Assembly (NCBI GenBank): GCA_023055425.1 | Contig: JALGPY010000014.1 | Span: forward strand, 14,034,501 to 14,098,500 | DNA from: Linanthus parryae | Taxonomy: Eukaryota; Streptophyta; Magnoliopsida; Ericales; Polemoniaceae | DNA: 64,000 nt | Reading direction: 5' to 3' | Part shown: positions 1-10,411 of the stretch, piece after piece | How positions within the stretch are numbered: the first letter of the stretch is position 1 | Layout of the letters: the number at the start of each line of letters is the position of its first letter | Made by a program: the position numbers and the translations under genes | The notes under the pieces: generated by a model | Seen by the model: only the letters and a program-made list of their open reading frames with translations | Told to the model about the DNA's origin: nothing | Databases searched by the model: none

Positions 1-1004
1 GGAGCAGTTGCTTGGCTCTTACTCTCCGGCAGAATATCCTGTTTTTCAGCCATGGAAGATCCTAGGTCTCATGAGGTCGTTACAGATTACAACCTCTCAC
101 TTTACCATCATAGTATTTTTTTTTTCACTTCCCTCGCTTAAGTCTTCACATGATTTTCTATTTGACAAGTAGCACTTTTAAGTTATCTTACCATGGTTTT
201 TTTGTGTGCTAATTGCTTGGTGATTGTCTTTTGCTTCTGTATCTTATCTCTACTATTTAAATGGACTGTGATATGGCAGTACTCTGAATGTGATTTTGCG
301 TTTTCGATGACTGCTCAGTTCCTCGCCGAGAAACAGTTCCGTTGTGACCTGAAACTATTTTCAGCTTGATCGGAAACTGATATGAGGCTTTTTATTAATT
401 TTGATTATTTTCAAACAAATGGCGGTCGTGAGCTTCTTGCTTTCAAAATGCTGGAATAAAAATTAGTCCTTTCAGATTTTATTTCTGAGATTGTGTATAT
501 TTTTGGTCAAAATCTGAAGTTATGCTTGATTTGAGTAGAAAGTTTCAGATTCTTAAAGTAGAAAAATACAGATTTAGAAGAGACTAGTGCTTTGAGGAGA
601 TGTACTAAGGTTTTTCCTGTTCTTAGAAATCCCAGCACCCCTAAATCTATTCTGAGCTGAAGTTACGGGGAATTAAGTCATCACCTGTGAAGGTCCTGTA
701 ATCTTCATCTTCAGAGTTCATGATTTCTTCAGTGAAAACCCAACAATATTATCCTCCGATTTTCTCTATTTATAAGTAAGGATCAACGACTTCAATTGAA
801 TATAAAGACCCCGGCTTTCAATTACTTCGTTGAGTGTAAAGCAACCTCCATTTTGTTTCGAAATCCTTCTGCATATTTTGACTCCTTTAACTTATCATGC
901 CTCAGTGAGAAGATGTTTCTTTCTGGTAACATCTAAAAATTTCATTGTAAGATTCAGTAATTCTGCTCAGATTCTATGTGCTCGGCTCTGATGAGATAAT
1001 AATT
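1..1004. other. AT-rich flank, no gene recognised
   Basis: No long open frame and no recognisable protein similarity on either strand. The sequence is AT-rich with a few splice-like CAG/GTAAG contexts, as in introns or UTRs of the local duplicated gene family. It is the left flank of copia element A and ends in the AATGG target duplication at 1005-1009. Confidence 0.5.
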
Positions 1005-1009
1005 AATGG

Positions 1010-1335
1010 TGTTGAGGAGGTGCCTTGAATGTGTTGAATTAGTCAAAGGCGGTGGAATTGTTTCCATATCAAAGATGGAAACTTATGGGCAGCAAGTTTG
1101 TTTCCAATTTGGTTTTGGAAACCTTTGGCCTGTGGGTTTCCTCTAGGGTACTATATAAAGAAGCTAGTAGTCTCTTTACTAGGTATGCAAAAACATTGTA
1201 ATTGTTCCTCTTAAGTGAATAAAGAGTGGTTTTTTGCCGTGGAGCTAGTTAGCAAATATTTTGCTAGCGAACCACGTAAAATACTCATGTTCTTCTTTTA
1301 TTCGTTCTTCGTTCGTGAGGTGGTTTGACATAACA
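1010..1335 (+). repeat. 5' LTR of copia element A
   Basis: Starts TGTTGAGGAGG and ends CATAACA just before the primer binding site. A TATATAAA box lies near 1152-1159, placing the transcript start shortly downstream. An AATAAA-type signal follows near 1216. After it is a stem-loop, AGCAAA-TAT-TTTGCT, framed by GTGG and CCAC (about 1239-1277). Confidence 0.93.
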
Positions 1336-1338
1336 AAC

Positions 1339-1350
1339 TGGTATCAGAGC
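1339..1350 (+). other. Primer binding site (tRNA-iMet type)
   Basis: TGGTATCAGAGC lies three bases after the end of the 5' LTR. This is the usual plant copia PBS, complementary to the 3' end of initiator methionine tRNA. Confidence 0.9.
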
Positions 1351-1482
1351 CACTGTTGACGGTGTTTCAAGATCAAGATCAAGGCGGAGCAAAGCTAGGG
1401 TTTCACAACTTGGTGAAATCAAAGCTACAGTTTTGCGATCTAGGTGAAGCACGCGACTAGAGTTCAAGATCCACCAAGAACG

Positions 1483-4400
1483 ATGTCCGGATCGATGTTG
1501 AAGATCGACAGGTTCACTGGAGGGAACAACTTCAGTCTGTGGAAGATAAAGATAGAGGCTTTTCTCAAATCGCAAGGCTTGTGGGCACCTTTGACCGCGG
1601 ACAAGGGAGGCATGAATGTTGCATCAGCGGAGTTCACGGCGATAGAGGAGAAGGAACACGCAACGATTATGCTGTGCTTATCGGATGACGTGATCGTCGA
1701 GATCGCAGTTCAAAAGGAAGCAGCGAAGCTATGGCTCAAGTTGGAGAGTCTCTACATGACGAAGAGTCTCACTAGAAAGTTGATGCTAAAGCACAGACTC
1801 GTCACCCTGCGGATGCTCGAAGGTACGGCTCTCAAGGACCATCTTGATCAATTAAACACAATTCTGGTAGATTTGCGTAATATTGGCGAGAAGGTGGAGG
1901 ATGAGGATGCCGCACTTTTGTTATTGATCTCGTTACCTCCATCATATGAGAACTTCGTGCAGTCGTTCATTGTGAACGAGGACGACTTATCCCTAGAGGA
2001 GGTGAGATCGGCACTCCATGCTAGGGAACTGCGCCATAAGGGTGCAGGCACAGGTATAGAGGACCATGCTTCCGGACTGATGGCAACGGGGGGAAGCAAG
2101 AAGGGTAAGAAGAACAAGAAGAAGCAGTTCTCAGGTTCTAAGTTACCGAAGGATTTATGTGCCTTTTCCAAGGAAAATGGGCACTGGAAGAGAGATTGCC
2201 CGGAACGAGGTCAACAGGGGAAGAATGGATGCGCAGCCGTAGCTGAACAAGGTAACTCGTCTGAGGATGATTACGTTCTAATGGCGGATGTTGTCACGCA
2301 CTCTCAGGATGCGTGGGTCCTTGATTCCAGAGCTTCCTATCATATTTTCTCTAACAGGGAGCTATTCTCGACGTACAACCAAACGGATGGAGGGTCTGTC
2401 TACATGGCAAACGGAGCCGTCTGTAAGGTGATTGGGAGCAGCTCAGTTAGATTGAAGACGAATGAAGGGAAGTTATGTACTTTAGAGCAAGTCAGGCATG
2501 TACCACATATTAAGAAGAATCTGATCTCCTTGAGTCTACTCGACAGCAAGGGATACAGTTTCAAAGGTGAATGTGGAGATCTACAAGTCAGCAAGGGTTC
2601 TAAGGTGATTCTCAAGGGAGTCAAGAATGGGACTTTGTACATGTTGCAAGGTTCGACGATCACAGGTTTTGCTGGAGTTGTCTCAGCCGAGATTAAGGAA
2701 GCTGATCTAACCAAGCTGTGGCATATGAGGCTCCGTCATATGTGTGAACGTGGAATGCAGGAACTTCACAAGAAGGGGTATCTCACCAGGCATGCGCCCA
2801 AGAGCCTAGGGTTTTGTGAGCACTGCGTGTATGGGAAGCTACAGCGTAGCAAGTTCCCTAAGGCGGTTCATAGAACGAAAGGTACTCTTGATTATATCCA
2901 TTCGGATTGCTGGGGTCCATCTCGAGTCGAGGCGATTGGAGGATACAGATATTTCCTAAGCATCATAGACGATTACTCTAGGATGACTTGGATATTCATG
3001 ATGAAGCACAAGAGTGAAGCCTTCGCAAGATTCAAGGAGTGGAAGACACTAGTAGAGAATCAGGTGGGAAAGAAGGTGAAGAGGCTGCGCACGGACAACG
3101 ACTTAGAGTTCTGTTCATTAGAGTTTGATGGATTCTGCATGGATCAGGGAATAGCATGCAACGCACCGTTCGGCACACACCGCAGTAGAACGGTATAGCC
3201 GAGAGAATGAATCAGACACTTCTAGAAAAACAAAGGTGCATGCTTTAGAATGCAGGTCTTTCTAGAGGTTTCTGGGGATAGGCAGTTTCCATGGCATGCT
3301 ATCTCATAAATCGGAGCCCGCACACAGGTATAGGATGCAAGATTCCTATGGAAGTCTGGACCGGTAATGCAGTGGATTACTCGAATTTGAGAGTTTTTGG
3401 TTGTGTTGCCTATTATCACATTGATTATGGAAAACTAGAACCAAGAGCTAAGAAGGGAGTATTCATGGGTTTCGGAACAGGTGTGAAGGGATACAAGATA
3501 TGGGCAGACAACAAGATTATACTTAACAGAAGTGTAGTCTTTGATGAGACTAATATGTTGAAGAACTCCGTGGAGGTGGAGCTTGGAGGTTCAAAGAAGA
3601 AGGTGGAGGAAGAGTCGGATCCTACTGATCCTAAGGATTCTGAAATCCCTACACCACCACCGGAAGGCGAAGAGGAAGAAGCACAAGAGTCTGATAGTGA
3701 GGATGCGTCTACACCAGAGGAACCGGTTCATCAAAGTATTGCTGAAGGAAGATCAAGGAGAGTCATAAAGCCTCCAGCGAGATACATAGATGACGGTATG
3801 GTGGGATATGCATTACAGGTAGCGGAAGAGGTAGAGGACGAGCCATCCTCCAACAAGGCCGCTATATCTAGTTCTGAGTCAACACAATGGATTGCCGCGA
3901 TGGGAGAAGAGATGGAGTCTCTTAGCAAGAACTCGAATTGGGAGCTTGTTAAATTGCCAGCGGGAAGGAAGATAGTCAGTTGCAAGTGGGTTTTCAGAAG
4001 AAAGGAAGGAACTACATCTGGAGAGGGCGTCAAGTATAAGGCAAGGCTAGTTGCAAGAGGGTTCAGTCAGAAAGAGGGAGCTGACTACAACGAGATCTTC
4101 TCACCGGTGGTCAGACATACTTCTATCCGGGTGTTACTAGCTTTAGTGGCACACTACGACCTAGAGCTTGAGAAATTGGATGTCAAGACAGCTTTCCTGC
4201 ACGAAGAGTTAGAGGAGGAAATATACATGAGCCAACCGGAGGGGTTCCAAGTTCCCGGAAGAGAGAACCACTTGTGCAAGCTGAAGAGATCTCTCTACGG
4301 ACTTAAGCAGTCGCCAAGGCATGGTACAAGAGGTTTGACAGCTTCATGTTGAAGATTGGTTACCACAAATGCGAGTATGATTGCTGCGTGTATCACAAAG

Positions 4401-5391
4401 AGTTGCATAGTGGATCACGTATTTACCTAGTTCTATATGTGGATGATATTTTGATTGCAACTCGAAATATCAAGGACATTAGAGAACTGAAGAGGCCCCT
4501 TAGTGCGGAATTCGAGATGAAGGATCTGGGAGCTGCTCGGAAGATATTGGGAGTTGAGATCTATAGAGATAGGAAGAAGAAGAAGCTTTTCTTATCACAG
4601 CAGGGATACATCAAGAAGACCTTGGGGAGATTCGGGATGTTATCAGCTAAAGCTAAAGATACTCCTATGGCAACTAACAGCAAGCTAGGAATGTACACCG
4701 TTCAGACTGAGGAGGAGAAGGAGTACATGTCCAAGGTTCCATATGCTAGCGCAGTTGGAAGTCTCATGTATGCTATGGTCTGCACTCGACCGGACATAGC
4801 ATTCGCTGTTAGTGTGGTTAGTCGTTTTATGGCTCATCCGGGTAGGGACCATTGGCAGGCGGTGAAGCGAATATTCAGGTACCTTAAGGGTACGTCAGAC
4901 ATTGGTCTATGTTATGGGGCTAGTGAAGACATCTTGGTAGCTGGTTTCTCGGATGCGGAATATGCAGGGGATATTGACAGTAGAAGATCAATGACAGGCT
5001 ATGTATTTGCTCTAGGAGCATCTGTTGTGAGTTGGAGGCTACGCTACAGCCGACGGTGACATTGTCCACCACGGAGGCGGAGTATATGGCTCTAACGGAA
5101 GCAGCAAAGGAGGCAATTTGGCTTAAGGGAATGGTCAATGATCTAGGGCTACTTCAAGATCAGGCGATAGTGTTCTGTGATAGCTTGAGTGCGATTTGCT
5201 TGACTAAAGACCATGTTCATCATGAAAAGACCAAGCATATCGACGTCAGGTATCATTTTCTGAGAAACGAGAGCAGGATCAAGGTGATGAAGGTGGGGAC
5301 TGCTGACAACCCCGCGGATATGTTCACCAAGCCGGTTCCGGAGAGCAAGTTCCAGCATTTTCTGGAATTGCTCAACATCTTGAGCCAGTGA
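1483..5391 (+). pseudogene. Copia gag-pol pseudogene (element A)
   Basis: The start is the ATG at 1483, chosen because the related element E has the same start and N-terminus. Domain order: UBN2-type Gag; basic linker; zinc knuckle near 2158 that has lost its second Cys (CAFS); protease WVLDSRAS near 2311, where the Gly after Asp-Ser is Arg; GAG-pre-integrase; integrase with HSDCWGPS and RTDN; RT with intact LYVDDILIA near 4430; RNase H ending in ADMFTKPVP. Comparison with element E shows one-base deletions near 3160 (before the integrase Glu), near 4320 (in RT) and near 5035 (in RNase H). The open stretches are therefore 1483-3198, 3291-4352, 4346-5059 and 5032-5391. The changes in the zinc knuckle and protease show that selection has ceased. 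Confidence 0.92.
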
Positions 5392-5535
5392 GGCCCTTAG
5401 GGGCCATGTCGGACCCGGTGGGGGTCCAATGAGTCTCTGTGACGAGAGACAATTGGGAGCGGAGAAGACGTAGCCTTGTTTACGAGAAGAGGAGCAGCTG
5501 CTGTTGACAAGAGAATTCAAGTCAAGGTGGAGATT

Positions 5536-5862
5536 AGTTGAGGAGGTGCCTTGAATGTGTTGAATTAGTCAAAGGCAGTGGAATTGTTTCCATATCAAAG
5601 ATGGAAACTTATGGGCAGCAAGTTTGTTTTCCAATTTGGTTTTGGAAACCTTTGGCCTGTGGGTTTCCTCTAGGGTACTATATAAAGAAGCTAGTAGTCT
5701 CTCTACTAGGTATGCAAAAACATTGTAATTGTTCCTCTTAAGTGAATAAAGAGTGCTTTTCCGCCGTGGAGCTAGTTAGCAAATATTTTGCTAGCGAACC
5801 ACGTAAAATACTCGTGTTCTTCTTTTATTCGTTCTTCGTTCGTGAGGTGGTTTGACATAACA
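5536..5862 (+). repeat. 3' LTR of copia element A
   Basis: Matches the 5' LTR with few differences. It is preceded by the purine-rich GGTGGAGATT, the plus-strand primer position. It ends in CATAACA followed by the AATGG target duplication. Confidence 0.93.
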
Positions 5863-5906
5863 AATGGGTTGATTAGAGCATACAGTGTCTAACCTGTTCA
5901 TTTAGT

Positions 5907-6090
5907 TGTTTTTTTGTAGAATAGGGCGAGGAGAGGCTACCTCTTCCCAGGGTCAGGGTAGTCCTTTGGCTCTTATAAAGGCTTACAAAGGGAATTATAA
6001 ATTACCCACTTAGAGAGACCGTTGGGAGCAGGACTTGAACCCAGGTCGGTCTGTTAGAGGAACTGTTGGGTGTCCTTTTCCAGTGGGAGA
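5907..6090 (-). mobile_element. Probable tRNA-derived SINE relic
   Basis: On the minus strand GGGTTCAAGTCC (near 6031-6043) matches a Pol III B box, the T-arm of a tRNA. It is followed by about 110 bp of body and then a short A-rich tail, seen as T-rich sequence at 5909-5915 on the plus strand. A convincing A box about 30-40 bases upstream is not clear, and target duplications were not found. The alternative is a tRNA-like chance match. Confidence 0.4.
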
Positions 6091-8756
6091 ATGAGTTCTT
6101 GCAGCCACGGCGATGTCACCATCCTCTGTCTAATCACTAACAGATCTAAGCTTCTTCTCAACTTAATACAAATTGGTCTGAGGTAAGAAGCAAAAATTGG
6201 TATCCATTCTGTAAAAGATTTATTTTGGGGAATTTGCTGAATGACATTTCATGATTTGGTTTGTTATAGATGTTTTTGTTGGGTCATCTGAAATCTGTTT
6301 ATTTGTTTGAAACCTAATTACAGGAAAGTTAATTTGATTGCAGTGAATTAGCTAATTAAATCACCCTAATCGAGTGATAAAATCACAACTTCTAGTAGAT
6401 GTTCGGTCCTCTATATTGATTTACTATATACTAAGTATTCAGATATCGCATTAGCGCATCCTGATGTCTTGACAAGCAATTGCTATGTTCTCATTGTGGG
6501 AATCTCAACCTGAAGCTTAGCAGATTTGGACCTGTGGGTGCATTTGGTGCATCACATGGAAGGGGCCATGAAGACAGTACTCTTGAGCGTGATTTTGGCA
6601 TCATCGAGGATGTGACCTTATGTTGAGGAACTGCTTGGGTTTTTCTCACTTGCAGAGTGGGTAATTGCACTCAGAGCCGAGTCGTCTTCCTCTTCCCATA
6701 TCAGATCTGAGCCCGTAACTCATTATCAGATGCCTTTTGGTCAGGTAAGACCTAAACTAGATTAATTTTTTTAATTTCTTGTTGGAGATGTTCTTTAATC
6801 TATATCTTGGATTGTAATGCATTATACTGATGGAGAAAAATATTGCTCCTTTTAACACCTAGATTACAGGGCAAGGGTAGAATAGTTTTGTCGGGAGAAA
6901 CAAAAGATTATAAAGATACTCCTCTCTGATTGCAGAATGTTTTCTACTCTGCGACTGTCTAGCTGGTTTAGAACTTTTTTTTAATGGATAAATTATTTCA
7001 TTAAATAAATTTAAAGGAATAAATTGCAGATTTTTTCTGGGTTGAGCTAAAAACCAGATGAAATATGCAAGTTTTTTTAGTTTCCAATACTGCAGTTTAT
7101 TTGATATTGTCAGCTACTTATATTTTCAGCTTGTACCAAACATACTCTATATTTCTGTTTTGTGCGACCGAATCTCTCGTGCAGAGTGAGAATTCGATTT
7201 ATTGATTTTAGTCTTAGTTTTGTTTCTTTTGTAAAAGAGAGAAGTGAACTGTACTAAGATAATTTTTATTGGTCTTCTGATCGTCATGAGTAAGACTAAG
7301 AAAAACAAAATGGAGCAAGCATTTGTGCTTACACATTACATCAAAATTTTAGGTCAAACTACTTGTGGGAGTCTGGGAGAATAATTAAGTTAAGGATTGT
7401 TGCTATGTGTTGATGCTTGTCTCTCAGATGACCAATTGATGACTATTTATGGATACTTCTAGGTAATTGGGAACCTAGGACACTAAAGTGAAACTCGTCC
7501 CAAAAGGCCAAAAAGATGGGTTCTACTGGTGGTATTTGAGCCAAGAATGAAACTGGGGTTCTTGAGAAAAGATGCTCTGGCAGAGAGTTCAGAGGACGGT
7601 TGCCCCTCTCTGGAAAACCTAGATGATATCCCTGGAATCATCATTGGAGCCTGATGATTTCTGCAATTCTGCTCAAAAGACTCGTCCACCTTCTCAGTGT
7701 TGTACATGCATCTCCTTCACTGTTCAATCAACAATCTCTGGGGTGCATTGGTTGAATGGTTTTTGGTTAGATGCATCAACGGTGATGACAGTACACTCAT
7801 TCTCAGACGTTTTGGTTCAGGTAAAATTTTAAACCTGGTTAGTTGGTTCATTGTTTGTTAGCTTGTTGGAAATGTTCTTGAGCTTATTTCTTATATGATA
7901 TGCTAATGGTGTACAGTGATGGAATTTTTAAAGAGAAATAATATTCTCATGGTTGTTATTTTCTATTTCTTCCTTAATAACTTTAGCGTTAACCGTTTTA
8001 CTAAAATTCTAAATGTAGCTGCTCATTCCTGTAGTTGGATATGTTTTGCTCTTATTTGATACATTTCTCTCTTCTGGGGAAGTATAAAGGTTGCTAGTTG
8101 CTGCTACCACCTGTAGCCTTCCATAATATCAGTGAACTCCTATTCTATGGGTATTTTGCACAAAAACTGGCTCAGGTTGGGCTCATAGCACCTACAGAAG
8201 CACGGGCCCAATAAACTTCCGAGCCCATTCTCCACTTTGAAAATGACTTTTGAAGAGTCGCTTGGATCCTAAAACTCGTATGTGATTCTAGGATTCCACT
8301 AGTAGAATTGGGATTCGACAAGGTATTCTATGAGTTTGAGAGTTCACATGGGATTGAGATCGGCTATGCCTTGTTCGGATTGCATTATTTGTATAAATAG
8401 GAAAATCCGTGGCCAAATGTCTCTTGTCTGTTTCAAATAAAGCATTGTGGAAGGTCTTTACTAGGTACTACACCAAGTAAAGTTATGAGAACTACGACCA
8501 ATAGTATACCGGGATGAAAGAACTGTGTTCCATCTACATGTAGCTTCATTCATGGTACTTAACAAAGCATCATCTTAATAGTAACGTAGGCAGAGCCAAC
8601 ATCCCATACTAAGCACAGAAGTTTAATTTACCAACTGAAGCAGGAAACATTGAGGGATAAGATATTTCAGTTACCTGTAAAGCAAAATATGCGTTAATGG
8701 AGGAGAAGGTAAACCGTTCCTCCTTTCTTCAAACTTGGTACAATGAAATCACACCT
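6091..8756. other. Non-coding region with repeated splice-donor-like segments
   Basis: No protein is recognised. Three stretches end in similar text and a GTAAG/GTAAA donor-like context: GGTCTGAGGTAAG near 6173, TTTGGTCAGGTAAG near 6737, and TTTGGTTCAGGTAAA near 7810. The sequence after the second and third is also alike (CTTGTTGGAGATGTTCTT and CTTGTTGGAAATGTTCTT). This suggests old local duplications of an exon-intron junction, possibly the non-coding part of the DC1 family units. Confidence 0.35.
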
Positions 8757-8840
8757 CCTTGAACACCTTTACTTGGTGTAACGTATGTTAGATTCACCAC
8801 TTGTGCTTTTACTATCGACACATATTATGCTGTCATTCAG
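8757..8840 (+). pseudogene. DC1-domain gene relic
   Basis: Plus-strand pieces read like the DC1 unit NAFTWCNAC...CTFTIDTYCALL of the gene at 14858-16652. One frame gives TFTWCNVC and, after a deletion and frame change, the next gives TTCAFTIDTYYA. The last Cys of the unit is Tyr. Only this unit is preserved; the next 250 bases have no clear DC1 coding. Confidence 0.6.
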
Positions 8841-9100
8841 AACCAATAAGCATACATATGATGAAGACCATTTTCTTGAACTATTCTCACAAACAAGTCT
8901 TCATCATACCAGTGCTTACTGCTGAATATGTATCAATAGCAAACCACGAGTGGGTAAATCTAAATCCACAACCGAAAAATGATGCACGCGAATCTTATAC
9001 CATTTAGAAAGGTTTCAAAAAAGGTAATTTTGATAGGACGAAGATCTGGAGGAGTATAATGAGGATGCATAATGAAATTGTAGTCTTCAAACACTCAATG

Positions 9101-9222
9101 GCGAAGAAGCTTCAACATTTCAGCCATCAGTATCCTTCGGCCAAAGAAGAAATTTTGAAGGGTCAAGGAGGACTACAAATTCCTTCGTCGCTCATAGCTG
9201 AAATGTTGAGGCTTTTTCGCCA
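9101..9222. repeat. Fold-back of a DC1 first exon (inverted repeat)
   Basis: Plus strand from 9101 reads ATGGCGAAGAAGCTTCAACA..., encoding MAKKLQHFSH, the KHFSHEH start typical of DC1 proteins. Minus strand from 9222 reads ATGGCGAAAAAGCCTCAACA..., encoding MAKKPQHFSY. The 30-base arms (9101-9130 and 9193-9222) match at 27 of 30 positions. In a plus-strand RNA two of the three differences become G:U pairs, so 29 of 30 could pair around a loop of about 62 bases. Right of 9222 the sequence resembles the 5' flank of the intact DC1 gene at 24634. Confidence 0.75.
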
Positions 9223-10275
9223 TGGTTGGTATCTCCCTCCTCTCTCTCTCTGTATTTGTCTTGTGTAGTTTGGTATTGGTGAGTTGTAGATCACAAAACC
9301 TAGACTAACTCAGACCATGTGATAATTTATCTCAAGTGTTCCCTCCTTTGACTAGTTATGTTAATAGTTTACTACCACTAAATCAATGCATACATGAAAT
9401 TAAACGTGCTCATATGCTAAACTAAAACATCTCTCATCTGTCTTTTCTGCTCAGGATCTCCAACACAAACAGATCTCACATTTCCCTGCCCTCTTTACTG
9501 CTTGCTTCCTTAATCTGATTTATTTTGTGCAGTTCCGATTCAAAAGCCCTTGCAGGTTAGTATAATTACCGTGTTATTTTGGAACAAAGATGTCAACCTT
9601 TACAAGAACGTCACATGTTCGTGTCACGAATTAGACATTCTACCATATGTCTTAGGATGCAGTAAATGTGATTCCCAGCAAATATATCAGTAATGAGAAT
9701 TACCCATAACAAGGATCGCCTACCAAATTTACAAAGATTTTTTTTTCTTTGATTTTATCAGAAACAAAAGATATTCGTAAGACTTTTTGGACAAAAATGT
9801 CTCTGCTAAATCTATCTGACTAATACCGTTGGAATAGAATATGATTCAATCAACCTTGCAATAACTACATGCCTGATATGAGTTCCTGTCCTGCCGGTAG
9901 TGGTTAACTGCTTAATCTTTGCTATAAACTTGGTATATGCACAAAAATTTCCTCATTCGAACTAATTAACCTGTGTTTTGAAGTAACAAAAACAAGCCAA
10001 GAATTCCCACCTCATAACTCAAAATGGAAGTTGGAACTGGTCCATACATGCACTTCTCAACCCTTAACATTCGCTAGATATTTTCTTCACATTTCACTTC
10101 TGGGTTTATTGGCATTTTAACTCTGCTCTTTATTTGAACTTTCCGCAGTGTAAAGGAGAGATCCAAAGAATGCAATCTCGACAGAGCTTGATTTTCCACC
10201 TGAATATAGCAGCTCACAATCAATTTATTTTCTAATCTGCAAGAACTGGCTCATGTGACATTGGACATAACTTTT
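9223..10275. other. Non-coding flank carrying a DC1-unit repeat
   Basis: A CT-rich tract at 9232-9262 resembles the region just upstream of the intact gene ending at 24634. The stretch 9275-9400 (GTAGATCACAAAACCTAGAC...) recurs in diverged form at 54081-54200 and 63340-63430. Short acceptor/donor-bounded stretches occur near 9533-9556. No open frame of note. Confidence 0.5.
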
Positions 10276-10411
10276 TGTGAGTTGGAGAAATCTTCCTTGT
10301 CTTATTTCAATAATCATAATGTTTAAATAGACTAATTACAAACACTACACAGTAATTACAAACATAGTCCTCAACTAAGTGAGGTACGTATAAAAACGTC
10401 CTACGACTATT
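10276..10411 (-). repeat. 3' LTR-like end of copia element B
   Basis: Begins right after the purine tract and runs to CTCACA, giving the expected CA end. It starts TA rather than TG. No second copy is present in the window, so the exact limits are inferred from position only. Confidence 0.5.

Larger units (their letters stand above)
1010..5862 (+). mobile_element. Copia element A, full length but decayed
   Basis: A complete LTR-internal-LTR structure is flanked by a perfect 5-bp target duplication, AATGG at 1005-1009 and 5863-5867. LTRs are 326 and 327 bp. Order is 5' LTR, tRNA-Met-type PBS, gag, protease, integrase, reverse transcriptase, RNase H, purine-rich tract, 3' LTR; integrase before RT defines Ty1/copia. 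The first base of the 3' LTR is A where T is expected. Single-base deletions break the coding region, so this copy cannot make a full polyprotein. Its protein resembles that of element E (42377-47466), but the U3 part of the LTR differs. Confidence 0.95.

Noticed and set aside
9533..9556. Micro-exon between GTGCAG and GTTAGT (also at 14091-14104)
   Set aside because: The signals are good but the stretches are short, differ from each other and have no coding evidence; noted only as context.
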